Source: an uncultured Bacteroidales bacterium (GTDB lineage Bacteria > Bacteroidota > Bacteroidia > Bacteroidales > F082). Taken from it: DNA of 64,000 nt. Shown here piece by piece: positions 50,711 through 58,212 of this stretch (the first letter of the stretch is position 1; every line of letters begins with the position of its first letter). Made by a program: the position numbers and the translations under genes. The stretch is from NCBI GenBank assembly GCA_900318465.1, contig ONKQ01000004.1, forward strand, positions 1 through 64,000, in the 5' to 3' direction. A model generated the notes under the pieces. It saw only the letters and a program-made list of their open reading frames with translations. It ran no database searches and was not told where the DNA came from.

Positions 50711-51841
50711 ATGACCACCACCGAACAGCAATATTTTGCCCTCATGCGTGCCGCTCTATGGCAGCAACCCGTTGAATTTAATGGGGCTCCCGACTGGAAA
50801 GGCATCATGGGCATCGCACGTCATCATACCACTGAGGTATTAGTGGCCGATGTGGCCTCACGTCTTTCTGGAGATAACGCACCCTCTGATGCTTTGCTTC
50901 GTGAGATGAAAGCCTCCATGCGCGCGAATCTTATTAATCAATTGGAGCTGAAACAAATTCTCACCACAGCTATCACAGCCTTGAAAAACAAAGGCATCGA
51001 GCCGGTATTGCTTAAAGGTTTCGGTTTGGCTTTACTTTATCCCAATCCCAACTTGCGGCAGTTTGGCGACATCGACCTTTTTGTGGGTTTGCAACAGTTC
51101 CACGAAGCCTGCAAAGTGTTGCGCACACTTCCTGGAGGCTACAATTGGGGCGACGAGGTAGATTCAGGACGGCACTACAATATTGAGTTCGGGCATCATC
51201 CTATGGAAGTGCATCGCGTAAGTGCCGACTTCGTTAATTCAAAAGACTTGGCCGTCTATGCTAATATCGAACAAGACGGTTTGGTCAACAATAGGCAAAC
51301 CTTCGATTTCGAGGGATTCCCTCTACCTGTGCCTTCCAATGAGTTCACGGTATTCTTCACTTTCCTTCATGCATGGGAACATTTTACGTCCTCAGGCGTA
51401 GGTTGGCGACAAATCTCTGATGTGGCAATGGCTTTGCATACCTATTTGGGTACATCTGCGGATTCGCAAACAGCATCTTTCGACCTCAACAAACTACACA
51501 CATGGATCACAGCCATGCATCTTATGAAACCCTGGCAAACCTTTGGGTGGCTGATGGTTGCCTATCTTGGTCTGCCCGAAGCGGAAATGCCATTCTACAA
51601 TTCCTCATGCCGCCGAAAGGCGCAGAAGCTCTATGCCAGAGTGATGGCTGAGGGGAATTTCCGCCGTCCAAACCGCTACAAACACAACAAACCCAAAGGG
51701 CGCATTGCCAAGAAAGCCCATTCTTTTATTGGCATTTTCGTTGACTTTTTCCAATTGGCTAAAGTATTTCCAGCACAAGCATTCCGACAACTGAGTACCG
51801 CATTAAAAACAAGTTTTTCGAAAAATTTTCAAAAAAAATGA
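50711..51841 (+). CDS. Nucleotidyltransferase family protein (NTP_transf_5-like)
   Basis: Protein of 376 residues. The nucleotidyltransferase core is PVLLKGFGLALLYPNPNLRQ followed by FGDIDLFV (Gly119-Asp120-x-Asp122), with EFGHHPMEVH as a likely third acidic/histidine site. PF14907-type proteins occur with PqqD-like genes and kinases in lasso and related clusters, where their reaction is unknown; transferring a nucleotide or phosphate group to the peptide or a partner is inferred. The C-terminus is strongly basic (ALKTSFSKNFQKK). It is the last gene of the first transcription unit, followed by the peptide gene's own promoter. Confidence 0.85.
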   Translation: MTTTEQQYFALMRAALWQQPVEFNGAPDWKGIMGIARHHTTEVLVADVASRLSGDNAPSDALLREMKASMRANLINQLELKQILTTAITALKNKGIEPVLLKGFGLALLYPNPNLRQFGDIDLFVGLQQFHEACKVLRTLPGGYNWGDEVDSGRHYNIEFGHHPMEVHRVSADFVNSKDLAVYANIEQDGLVNNRQTFDFEGFPLPVPSNEFTVFFTFLHAWEHFTSSGVGWRQISDVAMALHTYLGTSADSQTASFDLNKLHTWITAMHLMKPWQTFGWLMVAYLGLPEAEMPFYNSSCRRKAQKLYARVMAEGNFRRPNRYKHNKPKGRIAKKAHSFIGIFVDFFQLAKVFPAQAFRQLSTALKTSFSKNFQKK

Positions 51842-51871
51842 TTTTTTTTCGCAGCGTATGAATTAATTGTC

Positions 51872-51879
51872 TATTTTTG
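51872..51879 (+). promoter_or_regulatory. -7 box for the small peptide gene
   Basis: TATTTTTG, 30 bp after the nucleotidyltransferase stop, giving an ~80-nt leader to ATG 51965. A strong separate promoter is what a precursor-peptide gene would have. Confidence 0.65.
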
Positions 51880-51964
51880 CAGCGAAAAAGACGTGAATAG
51901 GAAACACGACAACACAACTAACTAAATAACAAACTTAAAGTCTAACAATTAAAACTTAAACAAA

Positions 51965-52081
51965 ATGAAGACAATGAACAACAACTACGAAGCCCCTATG
52001 GCTGAAATGATTGAGCTGACTGCACAAGCTGTCTTAACCGCATCCAATGACTGGGGTATTACTCCCGTTATTAGCGAGTAA
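51965..52081 (+). CDS. 38-residue putative precursor peptide
   Basis: Short gene encoding 38 residues, beginning MKTMNNNYEAPMAEMIEL and ending DWGITPVISE. The leader-like front has Y8-x2-P11, the Tyr-x-x-Pro element that PqqD-type proteins recognise in lasso leaders, then an acidic-hydrophobic stretch (EMIEL) and a small-residue segment TAQAVLTAS that would suit cleavage. The last 11 residues (NDWGITPVISE) could be the core, with a penultimate Ser that an HprK-like kinase could phosphorylate. An ATG with no classical Shine-Dalgarno is normal in this phylum. Short peptides with this Y-x2-P-x2-E pattern are widespread beside Bacteroidota lipoproteins, but I know of no characterised product. Function is inferred from neighbours. 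Confidence 0.7.
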   Translation: MKTMNNNYEAPMAEMIELTAQAVLTASNDWGITPVISE

Positions 52082-52134
52082 AAAAAGCTAACAACCAGTA
52101 ACAGAAAACAAAACTGAACAAAAAAAAAAGCGAA

Positions 52135-53208
52135 ATGAAAGTAATTAGATTAGCATGTATGGTATGTGCGTTAGGAGCAATGTTCCTGACGGTTTCCTCT
52201 TGCAAAAAGCAAAATGACCAAACCACATTCAATCTCGGTATCAGCGAATGGCAAAGCGAAGACGATGAAAGAATGTACATCGATTTCCAAACCCATAAAC
52301 CAAAATGGAATGGTTTGGATGAAGTAATGGTCTACAACCTCGATTTTGAGGATGGAGAAAATTCGGTGTTTGATGTGTACAGAACTAATGCGGCTGCCGA
52401 AGGCCAAGATAGAGCTTCCTTCGTCGGATCAGTTGGTCCGGTGAAAGACGGTTATTTCACTTTCTATCCTGCCCAGATTACTGGCAGCTACGATGGTGAT
52501 GCTATGAATGTAGACAACAGAGAATCATTCCACGTCGATCCTGTTCAACATCTCACAATCTTCAAAAAGGGTAATAATTGGCTGAACACCATCGATCCTC
52601 TTGGATTTGCTGTTGCCCACAATCCTACAAACTTGACAAGCTTCGATTTCAGGCATATCTTTGGTATGCTTAGATTAGCTTTCCGTGGAGAGGATAATTT
52701 GATAATTGATCATGTCGAACTTATTGACAATCGCCACAATTTGTCAGGTGATGTCTCTCTCAAGTTGCCCAGAGTGGACACCGAAAAGCTTACCAATTTA
52801 ATCAATTATCTTAAGAATAGCCAGCTGGAAGATTTTGCCAATCTTTATCAAAGCTACGCCATCGAAGATCTTGGATTCGAAGTTACTCAAAATCAGTACT
52901 TGGGCAGAATGCTTACGCTCGACTGCTCATCTCATCCTGAACAATGCACGTTCCAAGATGGTTTCGCCAGAGATATGTATCTTGGCATTCGTCCTGGTGC
53001 ATTGACTGATGGTTTCAAATTGAAAGTTTATTTCCAGGGTGACAGAGCTGTATACGTTAAGCAATTCCTTGCGCCAAATTATGCCAAATGCTCCAAGCCT
53101 GGTGTGATTAGAACTATTAGTCCTACTTTCTTCTCCGAAGAGTTGTATGATGGTTCAGAAAATGCTCCTGGTGTATTTGGAAGTTGGGCTGAAGTTGAAG
53201 CTATGTAA
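52135..53208 (+). CDS. Fimbrillin-like outer-membrane lipoprotein
   Basis: Predicted lipoprotein of 357 residues (lipobox TVSSC, Cys ~23). The mature part is beta-rich with VMVYNLDFEDGENSV, FTFYPAQITGSYDGDAM and FRHIFGMLRLAFRG (the HxFxxLxF pattern of fimbrillin-fold proteins). The C-terminus IRTISPTFFSEELYDGSE fits the same group. It is 53 bp downstream of the small peptide gene, with no promoter between, so the pair is co-transcribed. It may be a pilus subunit, a tip protein or the surface carrier for the peptide; the choice cannot be made from sequence. A terminator closes the unit. Confidence 0.72.
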   Translation: MKVIRLACMVCALGAMFLTVSSCKKQNDQTTFNLGISEWQSEDDERMYIDFQTHKPKWNGLDEVMVYNLDFEDGENSVFDVYRTNAAAEGQDRASFVGSVGPVKDGYFTFYPAQITGSYDGDAMNVDNRESFHVDPVQHLTIFKKGNNWLNTIDPLGFAVAHNPTNLTSFDFRHIFGMLRLAFRGEDNLIIDHVELIDNRHNLSGDVSLKLPRVDTEKLTNLINYLKNSQLEDFANLYQSYAIEDLGFEVTQNQYLGRMLTLDCSSHPEQCTFQDGFARDMYLGIRPGALTDGFKLKVYFQGDRAVYVKQFLAPNYAKCSKPGVIRTISPTFFSEELYDGSENAPGVFGSWAEVEAM

Positions 53209-53227
53209 TCAACTAAGTTTCCAAAAC

Positions 53228-53261
53228 AAAAAGCGCTTTCCTTTCGGGAGGCGCTTTTTTT
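53228..53261 (+). terminator. Rho-independent terminator
   Basis: AAAAAGCGCTTTCC-TTTC-GGGAGGCGCTTTTT followed by further T. It ends the peptide/lipoprotein unit 20 bp after the stop. Confidence 0.92.
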
Positions 53262-53302
53262 ATTTGAATTTTGTGACGTAGATTTGAAATCATGTCGTAT
53301 TG

Positions 53303-53390
53303 CGTCAATGCGAGGCATGAAGCAGTCCAAGCGATGACTATCTAAAGAAAAGGTCTTGGATTGCTTCGTCGTACCTTACGCAAAGACTCA
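53303..53390. repeat. Second copy of the CGTCATTGC palindromic repeat (diverged)
   Basis: Starts GCGTCAATGCGAGGCATGAA, contains GGATTGCTTCGTCG and ends near TTACGCAAAGAC. The internal GGATTGCTTCGTCG and the GCAGTCCAAG arm match 6924-7020. Confidence 0.7.
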
Positions 53391-53628
53391 AAGCGGCTCA
53401 ATAATTGCACGACCGATTATGTCAATTGGTTTTGAATGATTACTTGATACAAAAGGATAGTCAAAGTCAAAGAGTAATAAAAAGATGAGCATATTTTGTT
53501 TACATAAAAGACGCGAGACTACGAGACTGCGAGACTATTAGACATTGGCTTGTCTCGAAGTCCCGAAGTCCCGTGTCCCAAAGTCAAATAATGTAGTATT
53601 TTGATTTTGAACTGTTACTTAGAATACT
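53391..53628. repeat. Gene-free stretch with GAGACTACGAGACTGCGAGAC and GTCCCGA units
   Basis: 53512-53540 has tandem GCGAGACTAC-type units and 53552-53582 has CCCGAAGTCCCGAAGTCCCG units. These match the family seen near 27280, 32100, 37200 and 42250. No coding region seen. Confidence 0.65.
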
Positions 53629-54912
53629 TTAAAGTATATTCAACCGGTTGGCGTCTTGCTTGACGAAGATGGCCAACATGACTGTAAAGGCCAACATACT
53701 TGAACCACCATAGCTCAGGAAAGGCAACGGAATGCCGATGACGGGCATCAGGCCAATGGTCATGCCGATATTAATGGCCACATGAACAAAGAAGATGCCT
53801 GCAATGCCGTAGCCATACACACGGCTGAAAGTTGAACGCTGCCGCTCGGCAAGCATGATGATACGCAAAAGCAAAGCCACATAAAGAATCATCACAGCCG
53901 CAGTGCCAAGAAAACCGCCCTCCTCTCCTATCGTACAGAAAATGAAGTCGGTATGCTGCTCAGGCACAAAGTCGTATTTGGTTTGCGTGCCTTGCAGAAA
54001 ACCTTTTCCTGAAAAACCTCCCGAACCGATGGCTATCTTCGACTGATAGACATTGTAGCCCACACCTTTAGGGTCGTCGAGCTGACCAAGCAGCACCAAG
54101 ACACGGTTCTGCTGATGTTCCTGCAACACATGATTGAAAGCATAATCCACCGAGAACACCATGCCAAAACCCATCCCAAACACGAGAATGACAGGAACGA
54201 TGGCATCGCGTTTTTTGTTGAGGAATAAGTAAAGCAAAGTGAGCAGCAACAGCGAGCCAAGGATGAAATACATCACCTTCTGCGACCACACGAGGGTGAA
54301 GATGAACAGCAAAGCCGCCACCACGCCGATAACCATCAGCCAGCCCGCACCCGGCATTCCCTCGCGGTATAGCACAAAGATGAACGATACGAATACGATG
54401 GCCGACCCTGTATCGTTTTGCAACAATACAAGTGCCATGGGAACCAGAATAAGTGCGAAACTCACAATCTGCTCCTTGCGTTTCCGCAGATCCACATCGA
54501 GGCGACCAAGGTAACCTGCGAGGGCCAAGGCCGTACCCATTTTGGCAAACTCAGAAGGCTGAAACTTGACGGGACCAAACTCAATCCACGACATGGCACC
54601 TTTGGTAGCCTTGCCGTACACCAATACCGCCACCAACGAAGCCAGGAAAAAGAAATAAATCCAGAGCGAAAAAGCATTGAAAAACTTCGCATCGATGAGC
54701 AAAATAATAAAACCGGCAAGCAAGGCAATGCCAATCCAAATAAGCTGTTTGCCGTATTCCATAGAAAAGTCGAAGATGCTGGGGTGCAACTCGTTGTACT
54801 TGGCAGAAAATATGCTAAACCAACCTATGAGCACCAGAGTAAAATAAATCAGCAACGTCACCCAGTCGAGACGGCCTATGATTCGGTTTCTATTGTCGTT
54901 GTCGTCGATCAT
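53629..54912 (-). CDS. rodA: Rod-shape determining SEDS glycosyltransferase RodA
   Basis: Inner-membrane peptidoglycan polymerase of 427 residues. Ten helices; GAMSWIEFGPVKFQPSEFAK, LQNDTGSAIVFVSF, GFLQGTQTKYDFVPEQHTDF and GIPLPFLSYGGSSMLAFTVM are diagnostic of FtsW/RodA/SpoVE, and the order next to PBP2 makes it RodA rather than FtsW. It polymerises lipid II during elongation with PBP2. Its start overlaps the mrdA stop by 4 nt. Confidence 0.96.
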   Translation of the reverse strand: MIDDNDNRNRIIGRLDWVTLLIYFTLVLIGWFSIFSAKYNELHPSIFDFSMEYGKQLIWIGIALLAGFIILLIDAKFFNAFSLWIYFFFLASLVAVLVYGKATKGAMSWIEFGPVKFQPSEFAKMGTALALAGYLGRLDVDLRKRKEQIVSFALILVPMALVLLQNDTGSAIVFVSFIFVLYREGMPGAGWLMVIGVVAALLFIFTLVWSQKVMYFILGSLLLLTLLYLFLNKKRDAIVPVILVFGMGFGMVFSVDYAFNHVLQEHQQNRVLVLLGQLDDPKGVGYNVYQSKIAIGSGGFSGKGFLQGTQTKYDFVPEQHTDFIFCTIGEEGGFLGTAAVMILYVALLLRIIMLAERQRSTFSRVYGYGIAGIFFVHVAINIGMTIGLMPVIGIPLPFLSYGGSSMLAFTVMLAIFVKQDANRLNIL

Positions 54913-56762
54913 CTTTCGTTCTTATAAGTGATGCGGCCTTCCATCATGCGCTCCTCAAGTTCCTCGCGCACAGTGTAGCCACGTATGTATTTCTCTATCA
55001 TCAAACTGGCAATGGGAGCTGCCCATGTGGCGCCGTAGCCACCATTCTCAATGATGACAGCCAAGGCAATCTTGGGGTCGTCAGCAGGAGCAAAGGCAAT
55101 AAAGTTGGAGTGGTGGTTGCCATGAGGATTCTGAGCCGTGCCAGTCTTGCCGCATTGGGGAATGTCCTTCATCTCATATCGCCGAGCAGTGCCTGCCGGA
55201 CCGCTGAACACGGTACGCAAACCTTGTTTCATCACACGCACATACCTACGGTCGATGCCCGACTCTACTCGAGTAGTCATCACCTCGGGGATAGCGGTGG
55301 TGTCGCCAAAGCATTTGATAAGATGAGGAGGATAATAATAGCCCTCGTTGGCAATGAGAGCCGCAATGTTGGCCAACTGCAAAGGCGTCACCAACACCTC
55401 ACCCTGACCGATGCCCAACGAGCGGATAGTCACTGAGTTCCATTGGCCTTTGTACATCTTGTCGTAATACTCTCGCGAAGGGATGTTGCCTGAACGCTCG
55501 TATGGAATGTCGGTGCCAAAAGTATGGCCGAGACCCATTTTGGAGGTCATCCCTTTCCAATACTCGTAACCTTTCTTGATGTTTCCGAACTTGGGATTAT
55601 TAATCGTAGCCTTAAATGCCTCATAGAAGTAAGGATTGCACGAATTCATGATGGCGTTGGCGAAGTCGGGGCTGGGACCATGAGAGTGAGTACATTTGAT
55701 AGGCAACGATGCGGCACCACTGCAATGAAACACAGTGGCCGGCGTGATGGTGCCGCTCTGCATGGCAATCATGCCCACCACGGTCTTGAAGGTAGATCCA
55801 GGAGGATAAGTGCCGCTGATGGCACGATTAATCAAAGGCTTCATCGGGTCTTTTTGTAATTCCTGATAGTTTTTGCCACGTTCACGGCCCACAAGTAAGT
55901 TAGGGTCGTAGGAAGGACTGGAAACGAAAGCGAGAATTTGCCCCGTCTTCGGCTCGATGGCAACAATAGAGCCAATTTTGCCCACCATCAGCCGCTCTCC
56001 ATAAGCTTGAAGGTCGGCATCCATGCCAAGATAGATGTCCTTGCCCGCCACAGGGTCGCGGTCGAGGGCTCCATCATCAAAACTACCCATCTCGCGATTA
56101 TGCACGTCAACCATCATCACCCGTAGACCCTTCACGCCACGCAACTCTTTCTCATAAGACCGCTCAATGCCTGACTTGCCAATATAGTCGCCCTGACGAT
56201 AATAGCCTTCCTGGTCTTTCTCCAACTCATTAGGACTGATTTCACCGATGTCGCCAAGCGTGTGGGCCGCGATGGCATTGGGATAGTGACGCACGGTACG
56301 CGTCTGGAAATAGAAGCCTGGGTAACGATACAACACCTCCGCAATATGGGCATAATTCTCCTTTGAAACAGCCGACAAGAAAGTCGAAGGCTTCAGATAT
56401 GACTCTTTTTTGGCCTTGTTCATTCGCTCTATAAACGAAGCTTTGTCGATGTCCAAAAGGCGGCAGAAGTTGAGCGTGTCGAAAGGGCGCAACGTGTCGC
56501 GCTTCATGGCTTGCTTGGGAATGACCATAAGGTCGTAAACGGCCTCGTTGAAAACCAAAAGTTTGCCGTTACGGTCGTAAATCTTACCACGAGCAGGATA
56601 TTGGGTAACAAAGCGCAAGGCATTGTTGTCGGCCAACTGCTTGTAATCCTTGTCAATAACTTGAAGCAAGAAAAGCCTGATAAGATACACGACTCCCACG
56701 GCGACGAACACAGTCATCACCAATAACTTCCTGTTTGACAAATTGTTGTATCTTCTGCTCAT
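54909..56762 (-). CDS. mrdA: Penicillin-binding protein 2
   Basis: Elongation-specific D,D-transpeptidase of 617 residues. One N-terminal helix (LVMTVFVAVGVVYLIRLFL), a dimerisation domain with QYPARGKIYDRNGKLLVFNE, and a transpeptidase domain with the three active-site motifs: SGTYPPGSTFKTVVGM (Ser323-x-x-Lys326), MNSCNPYF (Ser374-x-Asn376) and QCGKTGTAQNPHG (Lys539-Thr-Gly-Thr). It works with RodA, encoded next. The promoter box TACCTTTG at 56780-56787 is 18 nt upstream of the ATG, so mreBCD are not in this operon. Confidence 0.97.
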   Translation of the reverse strand: MSRRYNNLSNRKLLVMTVFVAVGVVYLIRLFLLQVIDKDYKQLADNNALRFVTQYPARGKIYDRNGKLLVFNEAVYDLMVIPKQAMKRDTLRPFDTLNFCRLLDIDKASFIERMNKAKKESYLKPSTFLSAVSKENYAHIAEVLYRYPGFYFQTRTVRHYPNAIAAHTLGDIGEISPNELEKDQEGYYRQGDYIGKSGIERSYEKELRGVKGLRVMMVDVHNREMGSFDDGALDRDPVAGKDIYLGMDADLQAYGERLMVGKIGSIVAIEPKTGQILAFVSSPSYDPNLLVGRERGKNYQELQKDPMKPLINRAISGTYPPGSTFKTVVGMIAMQSGTITPATVFHCSGAASLPIKCTHSHGPSPDFANAIMNSCNPYFYEAFKATINNPKFGNIKKGYEYWKGMTSKMGLGHTFGTDIPYERSGNIPSREYYDKMYKGQWNSVTIRSLGIGQGEVLVTPLQLANIAALIANEGYYYPPHLIKCFGDTTAIPEVMTTRVESGIDRRYVRVMKQGLRTVFSGPAGTARRYEMKDIPQCGKTGTAQNPHGNHHSNFIAFAPADDPKIALAVIIENGGYGATWAAPIASLMIEKYIRGYTVREELEERMMEGRITYKNER

Positions 56763-56779
56763 TTTAGAATTGTGGATTA

Positions 56780-56787
56780 CAAAGGTA
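56780..56787 (-). promoter_or_regulatory. -7 box for mrdA-rodA
   Basis: TACCTTTG on the minus strand, 18 nt before ATG 56762. Confidence 0.7.
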
Positions 56788-56892
56788 CATGATTTTCTCC
56801 GTATGCCCGCAAGGGTTTGGCCGAAATATTTTCAAAAAAATATCTTTTCTATGAAATTGGGGCTAATATGGAAGAATTTAAAGGTTTTTTCA

Positions 56893-56900
56893 TACCTTTG
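56893..56900 (+). promoter_or_regulatory. -7 box for gldH and the polysaccharide export genes
   Basis: TACCTTTG, 25 nt before ATG 56925. Confidence 0.7.
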
Positions 56901-56924
56901 CACGGTTTTATGGACTCATCAGAA

Positions 56925-57389
56925 ATGAAAAGACCTATCATTATCGCATTTGCATTGTGCCTCCTCTGCATTGGCTGCCAAAACCAAAAGGACAACGGAG
57001 ACATACTGCACCGTAAGTTTTACCAGACTGTTTGGGAGCGTTTCGACTTTGTCAGCAACAACATTGAAATCGAAGAACCTACCACTTTCAATCTTGGAAT
57101 GCGCATCAGTTTCACAGATGAATATTCCTATGAGTACATCTCTTTGGTTTTCACCGTGTTCACTTCAGATAACACGCCTTACCGCAGCAAAGGCTACAAG
57201 TTTCGTCTAAAAGACAAACAAGGCAACTGGAACTCTGAACTCGTCAACGGATGCTATACTTTTGAGTTACCAATCAACAAGGCCCTGCAACTTACCGAAT
57301 CAGGCATTTATCGTTTCCAAATTGAGCAAACCATGCCCGTCACTCCAATAGTGGGCGTTAAGGAATTGACATTATTCGATAACAAATAA
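56925..57389 (+). CDS. gldH: Gliding motility lipoprotein GldH
   Basis: Predicted lipoprotein of 154 residues (lipobox CIGC, Cys ~18). The family pattern is CQNQKDNGDILHRKF at the front, TTFNLGMRISFTDEYSYEYISL in the middle and YRFQIEQTMPVTPIVGVKEL at the end. GldH is needed for gliding in Flavobacterium and is found widely in Bacteroidota, including non-gliders, with the T9SS. ATG 56925 is used; an earlier in-frame ATG at 56910 would add five residues. It precedes the export genes by 8 bp. Confidence 0.85.
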   Translation: MKRPIIIAFALCLLCIGCQNQKDNGDILHRKFYQTVWERFDFVSNNIEIEEPTTFNLGMRISFTDEYSYEYISLVFTVFTSDNTPYRSKGYKFRLKDKQGNWNSELVNGCYTFELPINKALQLTESGIYRFQIEQTMPVTPIVGVKELTLFDNK

Positions 57390-57396
57390 TAAATCT

Positions 57397-58200
57397 ATGA
57401 AGAACAATTTCAATAAAATCGCCATTCTCATCATCATTTTCTCTGTCGGTTTAGCCTCGTGCGTACCGCAGAAAAAGATGCTTTATCTGAAAGAAGCCCA
57501 GATGGCAGCCGAGAACATCTCGAAGGAATACGTCAACGACCGCAGCGTCACCTACCGTCTTCAACCTGGAGACAATCTTTACATTCGTGCCATCAATACT
57601 ATTGACGAGCGTGGTGCTGCTGCCATTAATGGTGAAACCTCAATGCGCACCACACAGTTAAGCAGTGATGGTGGAATCTACCTCCAGTCACATACTGTAG
57701 CTGAAGATGGTTGCATTGAATTACCTCTTGTGGGTCGTGTGGAAGTGCGTAATCTCACCGTCGAGGAAGCTAAAGAAAGACTACAGACAGAGCTCAACAA
57801 GTATGTCAACCAAACCATGCTCATCGTCAAGCTGTCGAACTTCAACTTGACTGTACTTGGCGAAGTGACCCGTCCTGGTATGTATAAAGTCTATCAATCA
57901 CAAATCAATCTTTTTGAGGCCATCTCTATGGCAGGCAACATGACCAGTTTTGCCAAAAACGACGAGGTTAGAATCATCCGCCAAACTGACAATGGCTCCG
58001 AAATCGTAACTGTCAATATGGGTCAGGCCGATATCCTCGCATCGCCGTATTACTACCTGAAACCCAACGACATCATTTATGTGGAGCCGCTTAAAATCAA
58101 ACAATGGGGCTTCACTACATTCCCGTATTCCACTGTATTGTCGGTCGTCACTCTCGCCCTTACTATGCTTAGCCTTTACTTAAACAACAGAAACAAGTAA
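57397..58200 (+). CDS. Polysaccharide export lipoprotein (Wza-like)
   Basis: Outer-membrane lipoprotein of 267 residues (lipobox GLASC, Cys ~22). The Poly_export domain (YRLQPGDNLYIRAINTI), then SLBB-type segments (ELPLVGRVEVRNLTVEEA, TVLGEVTRPGMYKVYQSQI, EPLKIKQWGFTTFPYS) and a final hydrophobic helix. It is the secretion channel partner of the Wzc kinase encoded 12 bp downstream; the polymer is a capsule or exopolysaccharide. Confidence 0.93.
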   Translation: MKNNFNKIAILIIIFSVGLASCVPQKKMLYLKEAQMAAENISKEYVNDRSVTYRLQPGDNLYIRAINTIDERGAAAINGETSMRTTQLSSDGGIYLQSHTVAEDGCIELPLVGRVEVRNLTVEEAKERLQTELNKYVNQTMLIVKLSNFNLTVLGEVTRPGMYKVYQSQINLFEAISMAGNMTSFAKNDEVRIIRQTDNGSEIVTVNMGQADILASPYYYLKPNDIIYVEPLKIKQWGFTTFPYSTVLSVVTLALTMLSLYLNNRNK

Positions 58201-58212
58201 ACACAACTCACC

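Noticed and set aside
49114-52081. Complete lasso-peptide biosynthetic cluster
   Set aside because: The kinase, PqqD and nucleotidyltransferase fit, but the B2 protease and the asparagine-synthetase-like cyclase are absent, so a lasso product is not supported.
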